Positions 16,428-25,039 of a DNA stretch of 41,872 nt are shown here, piece by piece. The notes below the pieces were generated by a model that searched no databases, was not told the origin of the DNA, and was given only the letters and a program-made list of their open reading frames with translations. This DNA is from Oscillatoria sp. (GTDB lineage Bacteria > Cyanobacteriota > Cyanobacteriia > Cyanobacteriales > Laspinemataceae): contig JAABSJ010000026.1 of the NCBI GenBank assembly GCA_011390515.1, positions 1 to 41,872 on the forward strand, written 5' to 3'. The translations under genes were made by a program, and so were the position numbers. Each line of letters begins with the position of its first letter. Position 1 is the first letter of the stretch.

Positions 16428-16480
16428 GAAATCTAAACCAACGGCAGGGGTTTCAACCTCCACCCGTCGGTTTAGATTTC
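16428..16480 (-). promoter_or_regulatory. stem-loop between ndhD4 and cupB
   Basis: Perfect 12-bp arms GAAATCTAAACC (16428-16439) and GGTTTAGATTTC (16469-16480), extended inward by ACGG/CCGT, form a hairpin that begins inside the ndhD4 stop codon. No U-tract follows in the direction of transcription, so RNA processing, mRNA protection or partial attenuation are more likely than full termination. Confidence 0.6.
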
Positions 16481-18020
16481 AGGGATTGACGGAGAAGAGG
16501 ATGGGGACATCGGATTCATTGGAAACAGCGATCGCCTCCTGATGAACTGCTGCATTCAGAGTAGGCCGTCCCAGACTCAAGGCAGTGGCTGCGGTTTCAC
16601 TATATGTAACCAAACCACTAGGAAGCAAGCCTAAAATCACGATAATCACCGCTAAGACGATCGCCGGAATGCGATCGGACCACTGCACCGGAGGCAAATT
16701 CACCACCTGCTCAGACAACCGCCCAAAAAAGGCCCGGTTAATCAGCAACAAGAAATAAACCGCCGTTAAACCCGTCCCAATCATACTCAAAAGAGTTTGC
16801 ACCGGAAACACCGGCAAACTCCCGCGAAAGATAATAAACTCCGCAATAAATCCCGCCATCCCGGGAATCCCCGCACTCGCCATCACCGCTAACACCATCA
16901 AGGATCCAATCATCGGTAACCCGCGTTCTGGATTCAACAACCCATGCAACACGCGCAAGTCCCGAGTCCCAGCTTTCTTGTAAACTACCCCCACCAACAG
17001 AAACAGTAACGCCGAAATCAATCCGTGGCTGACCATTTGGAACACCGCGCCGACGATGCTCACTGGCGTATTAGCAGCACAAGCCAGGAGAATATATCCC
17101 ATGTGGGCCACGGAACTAAAGGCCACCATTTTTTTCATGTCGGTTTGAGAAATGGCGCTAAACGCTCCATACAGAACGCTCACCACCGCCACCGTCGCTA
17201 ACCAAGGGGCCCAATACGCCCAAGCATCGGGAAATAAACCGACTCCAAAGCGCAATAACCCGTAGGTTCCTAACTTCAACAACACCCCGGCTAACATCAC
17301 CGAAATCGGCGTGGAGGCTTCGACGTGAGCATCGGGTAACCAGGTATGGAAGGGGACAATCGGGGTTTTGATGGCAAATCCGATTAACAAAGGGGCTAAT
17401 AAAAGCTGTTGCGATTTTAACGGCAGTGACGCACCGGCAAAGGCTTGATAAGCAAAGCTATCGGCATGAGTCAGCCAAACTAAGCCTAAAAATGAGGCGA
17501 GAATTAAGATCCCAGAAATGGCGGTATAGAGTAAAAACTTGGTGGCGGCATATCCCCGTCTGGCTCCTCCCCAAATGGCAATTAAGAGATAGAGGGGAAT
17601 CAGTTCAATTTCATAGAACAGGAAAAACAGCAGTAAGTCTTGGGCGAGGAATGCCCCGGCAACCCCAGCATTCAGCAGCAAGATTAAAGCGTAGTAAAAT
17701 CGCGGACGGGTAATCGCCTGGTTGGTACTGTAGAGGGCGATGACGGTGAGCAATCCATTTAAGAGGATTAAGGGTAAAGACAACCCATCTAATCCGAGTC
17801 GATAGCTCAATCCGAGATATTCCAGCCAAGGCAGATTTTCCTCGAACTGTAGTCCGACTCCAGTGGGGTCAAATTGACTGACGAGAATCAGAGACCAGAT
17901 GAATCCGGCAAAGGCGATCGCCAAGGCAATCTGACGCGATCGCTTTGAGTTCATCTGGTTGGGGAAAAATCCAATAAGAGCGGCACCAATCGTCGGCACC
18001 CAGATTAAAGCACTCAGCAT
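16479..18020 (-). CDS. ndhD4: NADH dehydrogenase-like subunit NdhD4 (CO2-uptake NDH-1)
   Basis: This is a 513-aa polytopic thylakoid membrane protein of the NuoM/NdhD antiporter-like family. Signature segments are FLFYEIELIPLYLLIAIWGG, with the conserved membrane Glu, the discontinuous helix region KTPIVPFHTWLPDAHVEAST with conserved Lys/His, and SHGLISALLFL. The protein is hydrophobic throughout, with about 14 predicted helices. In the CO2-uptake complexes NdhD4 pairs with NdhF4 to position CupB and move protons. The number 4 is assigned from the neighbouring cupB and ccm operon, not from a phylogeny. Start ATG 18020. It is separated from ndhF4 by 425 bp of repeats. Confidence 0.85.
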   Translation of the reverse strand: MLSALIWVPTIGAALIGFFPNQMNSKRSRQIALAIAFAGFIWSLILVSQFDPTGVGLQFEENLPWLEYLGLSYRLGLDGLSLPLILLNGLLTVIALYSTNQAITRPRFYYALILLLNAGVAGAFLAQDLLLFFLFYEIELIPLYLLIAIWGGARRGYAATKFLLYTAISGILILASFLGLVWLTHADSFAYQAFAGASLPLKSQQLLLAPLLIGFAIKTPIVPFHTWLPDAHVEASTPISVMLAGVLLKLGTYGLLRFGVGLFPDAWAYWAPWLATVAVVSVLYGAFSAISQTDMKKMVAFSSVAHMGYILLACAANTPVSIVGAVFQMVSHGLISALLFLLVGVVYKKAGTRDLRVLHGLLNPERGLPMIGSLMVLAVMASAGIPGMAGFIAEFIIFRGSLPVFPVQTLLSMIGTGLTAVYFLLLINRAFFGRLSEQVVNLPPVQWSDRIPAIVLAVIIVILGLLPSGLVTYSETAATALSLGRPTLNAAVHQEAIAVSNESDVPILFSVNP

Positions 18021-18445
18021 CGCTAACTTCTATAGGGTCTTTTTTAACTGAAATCAATTGTGGAAGGGGTGAGAGAGTTTGAAAGCATTAGGGATTTAAC
18101 ACTTTCCTGACTTACACCTTTCTTCTAAATGTGGCCTGACTTACGCCTATTTTCTCAGCCAGCCGTCAATGTAGGGGCGATTCGCGAATCGCCTCTACAT
18201 TATTTAGGGGCAATTCTCAACCTTTGCGTAAGTCCGTCCTGTGTGGGTTGATTCGCGAATCAACCCTACATTAGACCTCTTGCAAAATTCTTTAACGCCC
18301 CCCTGGAATTAAATATTTATTCCGCTGGCTTCCCCCTTGGTAAGGGGGACGGGAGGGGGATCCAAGGGGGGAAAAGGGGGATCAATCCTTTTTTTTGCAA
18401 GAGGTTTATTTAGGGCTTAAACTCAAATTCAGTAAACCCCCAGGT
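18021..18445. repeat. repeat insertion between ndhF4 and ndhD4
   Basis: The gap contains two palindromes of the TGTAGGGGCGATTCGCG family (18171-18203 and 18241-18273; arms GGCGATTCGCGAATCGCC and TTGATTCGCGAATCAA) and the reverse complement of the repeat seen at 1-110 (18273-18335). It ends with a G-rich run and TTTTTTTGCAAGAGGTTT. No ORF. It splits a functional operon, so ndhD4 either has its own promoter or is read through these hairpins. Confidence 0.7.
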
Positions 18446-20302
18446 TTATAACAACGAACTCATCAACAGACCCAAAAGTGCAACGCCAATGAGAATGGTC
18501 AAAACATAGAGTTGAGACCCCCCAGGAACGGTATATTTTAAGCCTTGACCACTGAATACGGTGGCTAAACCGACCAAATTGACCAGTCCATCGACAAAGT
18601 AGCGGTCTATCCAAGCGGTGAATCGGGAAAACTGTTGGACAGCTAACACCACGGTGACTCCGTACAGCTTATCGATGTAAAAGTCATAAGCAAATAGGTC
18701 TTGTAACGGTTTCCAGGGAAGTTCTACGGCTTCGGTGCGGTTGGGGGTGAGATAAATCACTCCCCCGACGATACAGCCGACAATACCGGAGAGGATGACC
18801 AAGGGCAAGTCGAAGACTGCCGGATCTGGACCGGTTCTGGCCCAAGGCCCTGCCCAACTGAGCAAGAGTTGCCAATGTTGGAGCATCAGGGGAACCAGCA
18901 GGGTGACGATGCTTAAGCTCACCATCGGGACGGCCATCGGCCAAGGGACTTCCGGTGCCCGACGGGTTTTGGGTTGGGTTGGACCGAGGAAGACGAGACA
19001 GAAGACGCGGGTTAAGTTGAGGGCGGTTAAGCCGTTAAAGACAATCAGGAGGAGCAATAACCACCAGGGAACGCTCCAAAATCCGTTGACCCAGCGTTCC
19101 ATTGCCCAAAAGTTCCCCAGAGGGATGAGGGCGATCGTCCCGGCGCTACCGACGACAAAGGCGAGGGTGGTGGCGGGCATTTTGGACCATAATCCACCCA
19201 TTTCGGTGATGTTTTGGTTGCTGGTGGTGAGGATGATGGAACCAATGCTGGTAAAGAGGAGGGCTTTGGCGATCGCATGGGTGAGGAGCAGTAACAGCGC
19301 TACATCAACGTGCTGCATCCCTACGGCGATAAAGACTAATCCTAAAACGGCGCTGGTGGAGTGGGAGAGGGTGCGTTTAATATCGATTTGGGCGATCGCC
19401 ACTAAAGAGGCTCCGATCGCTGTCATGGTCCCCACCACGATTAAAGTGGTTTCTGCCAACGGGGAGAGGGACACCACCGGGGAGAGTTTAATCAGCACAT
19501 AAGCGCCACAACTCACCACTAGAGAATTTCGCAGTAAGGAGGCCGGATTTGGACCTTCCATTGCCTCATCCAACCACAAGTGCAAGGGAAATTGAGCACA
19601 TTTACCAATGGGACCGGCGATTAAGGTTAATCCTAGGAAGTTGGCCACCATTGGGGAAAGTTCGGCAGTTTCGGCCCAAACTTCGATATCGGCAAAGTTG
19701 AAGCTACCGGCTAAAGTGCCGACACTAACCACCCCCATGAGTAACAAAATATCTCCCACCCGTTTGGTTAAGAAGGCATCTCGCGCAGCGGTGACAACTA
19801 AGGGTTGGGCGTACCAGAATCCGACAATTAGGTAGGTGGAAAGGGTCAGCATTTCCAGTAAGGCGTAACTCAAAAATAAGGAGTTACTAATAGCTAGACC
19901 ACTCATGGCTGCTTCAAAAAATCCCATTAGGCCAAAAAACCGGGCTAAAGACCAGTCTTTTTCCATGTAGCCTAGGGCGTAAACTTGGGCAACCAGACTC
20001 AATCCAGTGATTGCTTCCAGTGCCCCGGTACTCATTTGGGAGATTTCTAGAACGAAGGAAAGATCTAAATCTCCGGTACTGAGCCAATTGATCACGATGA
20101 ATTCCGGGCCGTGACCCCAGGTGGTTCTAAATAAGAATCCCCCATGAATAAATGCCACGATGGTTGCGAGGAGGTTGATGTAAGCACCGGGTCTCGGTCC
20201 TGTGCGTCGGACGATCGCCGACGACCAGGGGAGGGTGATAATTGCGCCGAGTAAGCTATATAAAGGAACCCACCAACTCGTTTGGACGAGCAACTGATTC
20301 AT
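18446..20302 (-). CDS. ndhF4: NADH dehydrogenase-like subunit NdhF4 (CO2-uptake NDH-1)
   Basis: The 618-aa polytopic membrane protein belongs to the NuoL/NdhF family. Visible signatures are ALLEMLTLSTYLIVGFWY (membrane Glu), GPIGKCAQFPLHLWLDEAMEGPNPAS with conserved Lys and His, and a C-terminal part with the long amphipathic and last helices (YDFYIDKLYGVTVVLAVQQF). The CO2-uptake forms have GKCAQFPLHLWLDEAMEGP where respiratory NdhF has GKSAQFPLHVWLPDAMEGP; the change of PD to DE fits that group. Start ATG 20302 is chosen because AAGGAA lies 7 nt upstream; a TTG at 20323 would add seven residues. It is the first gene of the minus-strand set and divergent from ccmK2, which is typical for beta-cyanobacteria. 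Confidence 0.88.
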   Translation of the reverse strand: MNQLLVQTSWWVPLYSLLGAIITLPWSSAIVRRTGPRPGAYINLLATIVAFIHGGFLFRTTWGHGPEFIVINWLSTGDLDLSFVLEISQMSTGALEAITGLSLVAQVYALGYMEKDWSLARFFGLMGFFEAAMSGLAISNSLFLSYALLEMLTLSTYLIVGFWYAQPLVVTAARDAFLTKRVGDILLLMGVVSVGTLAGSFNFADIEVWAETAELSPMVANFLGLTLIAGPIGKCAQFPLHLWLDEAMEGPNPASLLRNSLVVSCGAYVLIKLSPVVSLSPLAETTLIVVGTMTAIGASLVAIAQIDIKRTLSHSTSAVLGLVFIAVGMQHVDVALLLLLTHAIAKALLFTSIGSIILTTSNQNITEMGGLWSKMPATTLAFVVGSAGTIALIPLGNFWAMERWVNGFWSVPWWLLLLLIVFNGLTALNLTRVFCLVFLGPTQPKTRRAPEVPWPMAVPMVSLSIVTLLVPLMLQHWQLLLSWAGPWARTGPDPAVFDLPLVILSGIVGCIVGGVIYLTPNRTEAVELPWKPLQDLFAYDFYIDKLYGVTVVLAVQQFSRFTAWIDRYFVDGLVNLVGLATVFSGQGLKYTVPGGSQLYVLTILIGVALLGLLMSSLL

Positions 20303-21080
20303 GACATAATTCCTTGATATCAAACGATTAAATTAACGAACAACTGTCTGTTTCTGTTCAGTCTTGTTGATCAGAAAAAGGGTTGTTAAGGCAGATCTAT
20401 AAGGGTTTGATCTGTGAATTTTTCGAGGTAGATTGACCGGATCAATGTCGGCCTAAAAGGGCAGACGAGAGCGCAGGAGTCGGCTGTTGACAATCGTAAA
20501 ATTTACGGACTGCTGGCCGATCGCAAGGGTTCAAGGGCCGATCCCACAGTCCCGTTGCAACGGTTCCCACTGCCAATCCTGGAAGATTTGGGGACAATTC
20601 CTGCCGAACCCTGGGCGATCGACTGTGAAGGCGAGTCGAGGGTCCGGTTCGTCGCAACGGAGCTATTCTGATCTTTTTGAGGGCCGTGACAACAGTGCCG
20701 GGACGACCCTAGGCTACTCCGTTGATTCGGTTCAGTGCAAGGATCTTGATCGGCGATTTGACCAATTCAAGTGGGACTGATCCCGGATGCGACTGCACCC
20801 ACTTCAGCACTGATGGCCCCAGTCGGTCGAAGTCCTTCCCCATTTGAACATTAATTTTATTAATAAAATATTAATTTTCTTTACAATATTAGTTTTTCTA
20901 ATTACTTTTATTTGCCAATATGATTATTATTTATATTGTCAAGGGATACAAGATTCACCTATTCTTGATAAAGGGAGAGGATAGCTTTACGATAACTGAA
21001 ACCGTTCGGGAAGACCGATCGCTTAACGATCGCAGCTTAGATTGAATTACACCGACTCATCCATTTAGGAGACAGAAGAA
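20303..21080. promoter_or_regulatory. divergent regulatory region between ndhF4 and the ccm operon
   Basis: The 778-bp region is in two parts. The ndhF4-proximal half is GC-rich without a convincing ORF (the 20487-20780 frame has no protein-like features). The ccm-proximal part from 20845 to 20945 is strongly AT-rich. It holds the 16-bp perfect palindrome ATTTTATTAATAAAAT at 20854-20869, with flanking ATTAAT direct repeats, and a possible promoter. In other cyanobacteria such inorganic-carbon genes answer to LysR-type regulators (CmpR, CcmR/NdhR); no regulator gene is present in this window. Confidence 0.6.
20936..20965 (+). promoter_or_regulatory. candidate promoter of the ccm operon
   Basis: TTGTCA (20936-20941) and TATTCT (20960-20965) with an 18-bp spacer match a sigma-70 type promoter loosely. 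This would give a leader of about 110 nt before ccmK2. It was found by eye; other positions in the AT-rich stretch are possible. Confidence 0.35.
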
Positions 21081-21392
21081 ATGCCTATAGCAGTGGGAAT
21101 GATTGAAACCAGGGGCTTCCCAGCCGTGGTGGAAGCGGCTGACGCGATGGTAAAAGCCGCCCGCGTAACCCTTGTGGGATATGAAAAAATCGGCAGTGCT
21201 CGCGTGACCGTAATCGTGCGCGGAGATGTATCGGAAGTGCAAGCCTCCGTCTCGGCTGGGGTCGAATCGGTCAAGCGTGTCAATGGAGGAGAAGTTGTCT
21301 CCACCCACATTATTGCCCGTCCGCATGAGAACCTAGAATATGTGCTGCCGATCCGTTACACCGAAGCGGTCGAGCAGTTCCGAACGTATTAA
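21081..21392 (+). CDS. ccmK2: carboxysome shell hexamer protein CcmK2
   Basis: This is a single BMC-domain protein of 103 aa that forms the hexagonal facets of the beta-carboxysome shell. It begins [20 protein letters not shown], has the pore loop KIGS within [15 protein letters not shown], and ends [15 protein letters not shown]. The length and sequence fit CcmK2 or CcmK1; the first position in the operon favours CcmK2. The start is fixed by AGGAGAC 7 nt upstream of ATG 21081. The next gene encodes a close paralogue, about 94 bp away. It is first in the ccm operon and probably the most strongly expressed. Confidence 0.95.
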   Translation: MPIAVGMIETRGFPAVVEAADAMVKAARVTLVGYEKIGSARVTVIVRGDVSEVQASVSAGVESVKRVNGGEVVSTHIIARPHENLEYVLPIRYTEAVEQFRTY

Positions 21393-21486
21393 CAACCATT
21401 CAGGACCCCGGTTCTGACTGGGACCGAAACAAAGCGTCCTTGACGCATCACAGCAAATATCAACCTTAACGTTGGGAGTCAAATTT

Positions 21487-21822
21487 ATGTCTATTGCAGT
21501 TGGAATGGTAGAAACCCTTGGGTTTCCCGCAGTCGTAGAAGCCGCAGACGCAATGGTGAAAGCCGCCCGCGTCACCTTAGTCGGATATGAGAAAATCGGA
21601 AGCGGTCGCGTCACCGTCATCGTGCGTGGAGATGTCTCGGAAGTGCAAGCCTCCGTCGGTGCAGCCGTGGAAAATGTCAGACGAGTCAATGGTGGACAAG
21701 TCTTGTCTACCCACATCATTGCCCGTCCTCATGAGAACCTGGAGTATGTTCTCCCGATTCGCTACACCGAAGCCGTGGAGCAATTCCGGGAAAGCACCAC
21801 AGGCATTCGTTTAAGCCGATAA
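21487..21822 (+). CDS. ccmK1: carboxysome shell hexamer protein CcmK1
   Basis: The 111-aa single BMC-domain protein is nearly identical to CcmK2 over the first 100 residues (pore KIGS in [15 protein letters not shown]) but has a longer tail ending [10 protein letters not shown]. It makes facet hexamers with CcmK2. The true start is ATG 21487 ([20 protein letters not shown]), with GGGAG 7-11 nt upstream; the longer frame from TTG 21472 is not needed. It is followed by ccmL after 14 bp. The pair looks like a tandem duplication typical of this operon. Confidence 0.95.
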   Translation: MSIAVGMVETLGFPAVVEAADAMVKAARVTLVGYEKIGSGRVTVIVRGDVSEVQASVGAAVENVRRVNGGQVLSTHIIARPHENLEYVLPIRYTEAVEQFRESTTGIRLSR

Positions 21823-21836
21823 ATTGAGTGTAAATC

Positions 21837-22145
21837 ATGCAACTTGCCCAAGTTCGCGGTAGCGTCGTCAGTACGCAAAAGGATCCAAATCTGCAAGGAG
21901 TTAAATTACTCCTGTTGCAATTCATCGATGAGGAAGGACAACTCATCCCCAAATACGAAGTCGCTGCGGATAATGTAGGGGCCGGTGTAGGGGAATGGGT
22001 ACTCGTCACCATTGGCAGTGCAGCAAGGCAGGTCATCCGTAGTGACGAGCGTCCCGTGGATGCGGCAGTCATTGCGATCGTAGATACGGTCAGTGTTGAA
22101 AATCGCACTCTTTACAGCAAAAAAGAAACCGATCGCTTTCGTTAG
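21837..22145 (+). CDS. ccmL: carboxysome vertex pentamer protein CcmL
   Basis: This 102-aa bacterial microcompartment vertex protein (EutN/CcmL fold) closes the twelve corners of the shell as pentamers. It starts MQLAQVRGSVVSTQKDPNLQ and carries the family core GAGVGEWVLVTIGSAAR followed by PVDAAVIAIVDTV. The length is standard. The start at ATG 21837 is 14 nt after the ccmK1 stop, so the two are cotranscribed. After it the operon is interrupted by a 232-bp spacer with an inverted repeat. Confidence 0.95.
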   Translation: MQLAQVRGSVVSTQKDPNLQGVKLLLLQFIDEEGQLIPKYEVAADNVGAGVGEWVLVTIGSAARQVIRSDERPVDAAVIAIVDTVSVENRTLYSKKETDRFR

Positions 22146-22210
22146 TCAGTTTTGTTAGTCAGTTGAGACAAAACAGACCAACTTCAGCGATCGCATTCGG
22201 TGTGGAGTCA

Positions 22211-22341
22211 GGCGTCAGGAGTCAGAATTCTTCGGATGATTCACCCCGTTGTGCGATCGCACAGCGGATGAAGGGACAGACGTGACAGCAAGCCTCTGTA
22301 CCCTGGGTCCAACGAATTCTGAATTCTGAATGTCTGACGCC
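22211..22341. repeat. inverted-repeat element in the ccmL-ccmM spacer
   Basis: Ends GGCGTCAG-N4-CAGAATTC (22211-22230) and GAATTCTG-N5-CTGACGCC (22321-22341) are inverted copies about 90 bp apart, and an extra GAATTCT copy abuts the right end. The inside holds GTGCGATCGCACAG and no ORF. The layout is MITE-like. Its position inside the ccm operon could alter read-through from the shell genes to ccmM. Confidence 0.65.
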
Positions 22342-22377
22342 GATTCTAGTCGCGTTCTTCGAAGGAGTAATTCAGTT

Positions 22378-24012
22378 ATGGTAGTCCGCAGTAAGGCGGC
22401 TCCGCCCACGCCTTGGTCAAAAAATATGGCCGAGCCGCAGATCCACAAAACCGCTTACGTTCATTCCTTCTCTAATATTATTGGAGATGTCCAGATTGGT
22501 GCTCATGTCCTCGTTGCCCCAGGGACCTCAATCCGGGCCGATGAAGGCACCCCCTTTTTGATCGGAGAGTATAGCAACATCCAAGATGGCGTCGTGATTC
22601 ATGGACTCGATGAAGGACGAGTCGTCGGAGATGACAACAATGCCTATTCCGTGTGGATCGGCAAAAATTGTTCGATCGCCCACATGGCCTTAATTCACGG
22701 TCCCGCCTACGTCGGGGATAGCTGTTTTATCGGATTTCGCTCCACCGTCTTTAATGCCAGAGTCGGCAAGGGCTGTATCGTGATGATGCACGCCCTGATT
22801 CAAGATGTAGAAATTCCCCCAGGCAAATACATTCCGTCTGGAGCGATCATCACCAACCAGCAACAGGCCGATCGCTTGCCGAATGTGACAGAGACGGATA
22901 CCAAATTCGCCACCCATGTCCTCGGCATCAACGAAGCCTTACGCAGCGGGTATCACTGTGTGGCAGACAGTTCCTGCGTTCTCCAGATCCGCAATGAAGC
23001 CCCAGGCCCTGTAAATTCTAATGGCAACGCTACTAAACAAGAGACTATGACTATCACTCAAGAAGCCATCTCCCAAGTCCGAGATCTCCTAGCCGGTGGA
23101 TATCGGATCGGTACCGAGCACGTGGATGAGCGCCGCTTCCGCACTGGCTCCTGGCAAAGTTGTGCTCCGATTTCCAGCCAAAACCTTTCGGAAGTCATCT
23201 CCTCCCTAGAACAGTGTTTAGCGGAACATCGCGGCGAATATGTCCGCTTAATTGGCATCGATGCCAAAGCCAAGCGCCGGGTCCTGGAAACCATCGTCCA
23301 ACGCCCGAATGGTCAGGTCTCCACCAGCAACGGTAAGAGTTCCTATCACCCCACGAACAGCCCCAGCAGCTACAATGCACCGACCGGGAACGGGGGTGGA
23401 CTGCCCAAGGAATTGGCCGATCAAGTCCATCACATCCTGACTCAAGGATTGCGCCTGGGCACTGAGCACGTGGATGAGCGCCGCTTCCGGACCGGATCCT
23501 GGAAAAGCTGTGCGCCGATTGAAAGCAAAAATGAATCCCAAGTTCTGACCGAATTAATCAGTTGCTTGAAAGAACATCAGGGTGAATATGTGCGCTTGAT
23601 CGGGATTGACCCGAAAGCCAAACGCCGGGTGGTCGAAGCCATCATCCAACGCCCCAACGAACCCGTTGCCACTAATGGCAACGGGAGCGCATCCTCTGCC
23701 GGGAAAAACTACAGCAGCAGCTATAGTAGCGCCCCCTCTGGTGGCTCGGGTAACCTCGATCAGGGAGTCGCTCAACAGGTGCGTCAAATCCTCAGCCAAG
23801 GATTGCGTCTAGGTGCCGAACACGTCAGTAAGCGGCGTTTTAACAACGGGTCCTGGGACAGCTGTGGGGCGATCGATACCCAAAATCCCTCCCAAGCTCT
23901 CGGGGCGATCGAAGGGTTTATGCGTCAATATCCGGGTGAATATGTCCGCATCATTGGCATTGACCCCAAAGCCAAGCGGCGTGTGGTGGAAACGATCGTT
24001 CAACGACCCTAG
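22378..24012 (+). CDS. ccmM: carboxysome assembly protein CcmM (gamma-carbonic anhydrase plus three Rubisco small-subunit-like domains)
   Basis: The 544-aa CcmM organises Rubisco inside the carboxysome. Residues 1-205 form a left-handed beta-helix gamma-carbonic anhydrase domain with the Zn-ligand His75, His102 and His107 ([16 protein letters not shown]), and Cys194/Cys200 near its end. These match the positions of the disulfide needed for activity in the Thermosynechococcus enzyme, so this one is probably active. Three SSUL repeats follow at about 226-310, 345-425 and 463-544. Repeats 1 and 2 have a Cys pair 18 residues apart (262/280, 378/396); repeat 3 has Cys496 but Phe514. Start ATG 22378 fits the family N-terminus ([13 protein letters not shown]) and has AAGGAG upstream. 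Met224 could start the short, Rubisco-binding-only form (321 aa). Confidence 0.96.
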   Translation: MVVRSKAAPPTPWSKNMAEPQIHKTAYVHSFSNIIGDVQIGAHVLVAPGTSIRADEGTPFLIGEYSNIQDGVVIHGLDEGRVVGDDNNAYSVWIGKNCSIAHMALIHGPAYVGDSCFIGFRSTVFNARVGKGCIVMMHALIQDVEIPPGKYIPSGAIITNQQQADRLPNVTETDTKFATHVLGINEALRSGYHCVADSSCVLQIRNEAPGPVNSNGNATKQETMTITQEAISQVRDLLAGGYRIGTEHVDERRFRTGSWQSCAPISSQNLSEVISSLEQCLAEHRGEYVRLIGIDAKAKRRVLETIVQRPNGQVSTSNGKSSYHPTNSPSSYNAPTGNGGGLPKELADQVHHILTQGLRLGTEHVDERRFRTGSWKSCAPIESKNESQVLTELISCLKEHQGEYVRLIGIDPKAKRRVVEAIIQRPNEPVATNGNGSASSAGKNYSSSYSSAPSGGSGNLDQGVAQQVRQILSQGLRLGAEHVSKRRFNNGSWDSCGAIDTQNPSQALGAIEGFMRQYPGEYVRIIGIDPKAKRRVVETIVQRP

Positions 24013-24246
24013 TCTGAAGGGAAGCGTCAGGGGGTGGCCCAAAAGCCAAGCGGGTTGAGTGGATGCCAAGCAGTCGCTGCATTCTGTGGCAATCCGCCCT
24101 GTGAGTCAGGGAGAGAGGCGATCGCATCGCATCTTGACTCCCCCTCAACTTGGGCTGTCCACCTCTCGTTTCCCAACTCTTCCCCATACCGGAGATTACC
24201 GGGGGGAAAAATCGAGATCGTCCGACCCTTAAAGGTTCCATTTTCC

Positions 24247-24927
24247 ATGTATTTGCCGCCACTGCAACGCAATCGGAATCCCAATATTTATATGAGTGGC
24301 GATGTCACTATTGATGAAAGTGCCTCGATCGCCTCGGGAGTCATCCTCCAGGCATCTCCAGGCACTCGCATTGAGATCGCCGCTGGTGTCTGCATTGGCA
24401 TGGGTTCCATTTTACAAGCCTGTCAAGGCAATTTGATCATTGAAGAAGGCGCGACCCTCGGTGCCGAAGTCCTGGCGATCGGAACCGGCAAAATCGGGAC
24501 CAATGCTTGCATCGGCAGCGCCTCGACTTTACTGCATCCCACGGTTGCATCCAATGAAGTGATACCCCCCGGTTCCTTACTCGGGGATGAAAGTCGTCAA
24601 ATCGATGTGGAAAGCACTACTGCTGCCCCCGATCCCGCTCCGGTATCGCCTGCGGGGTCCAACCCAGTCGCCCCGGATCCGGTCCCACCCGCTCCACCCC
24701 CACCGCCAGAACCGGCCACTGCATCTGATCCCGAACCTCCGACTCCGGAGCGATCGCAACCCATCAGCAATAATGGCAATGGCGCAGAACCGGCGGTGAC
24801 ACCCCCAGATCAGCCCCCTGTCCCATCCTCTCCCGCTTATATCTATGGACAAGCGCACCTCAACCAATTGATGCAAACCTTGTTTCCCCATAAACAACAC
24901 CCTATCCAACCTATCCCAGAGGATTAG
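24247..24927 (+). CDS. ccmN: carboxysome adaptor protein CcmN
   Basis: The 226-aa CcmN bridges CcmM and the shell. Residues 1-125 are a short left-handed beta-helix of hexapeptide repeats (start MYLPPLQRNR, then IASGVILQASPG and IIEEGATLGAEV). A Pro-rich linker at about 140-195 (PPAPPPPPEPATASDPEPP) follows. The C-terminal amphipathic helix (YGQAHLNQLMQTLFPHK) matches the known encapsulation peptide that binds CcmK2. The start is taken at ATG 24247 because the family begins at the first hexapeptide strand; the open frame continues upstream to 24034 but that part is not CcmN-like. The 234 bp between ccmM and ccmN therefore carry no gene. Confidence 0.92.
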   Translation: MYLPPLQRNRNPNIYMSGDVTIDESASIASGVILQASPGTRIEIAAGVCIGMGSILQACQGNLIIEEGATLGAEVLAIGTGKIGTNACIGSASTLLHPTVASNEVIPPGSLLGDESRQIDVESTTAAPDPAPVSPAGSNPVAPDPVPPAPPPPPEPATASDPEPPTPERSQPISNNGNGAEPAVTPPDQPPVPSSPAYIYGQAHLNQLMQTLFPHKQHPIQPIPED

Positions 24928-25039
24928 ATTTACTCTCTATTCCATTTGAAATGTTACGTTTGAGATCAGGTGAAGAAATTGAGAACCGATACCCTCAGCT
25001 AATGTGGGACCTCGGTCATGTTTGAGGGAGACAGGCAAG

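Noticed and set aside
18795..19502. 235-aa plus-strand frame opposite ndhF4
   Set aside because: It is antisense to a clear membrane protein gene; the translation is basic and lacks domain features.
20487..20780. 97-aa frame in the ndhF4/ccmK2 control region
   Set aside because: No ribosome-binding site, irregular composition, and it lies in a known type of regulatory gap.
24034..24246. N-terminal extension of ccmN
   Set aside because: The frame is open, but the extra 71 residues are not CcmN-like and the family starts at MYLPPLQ-type sequence.
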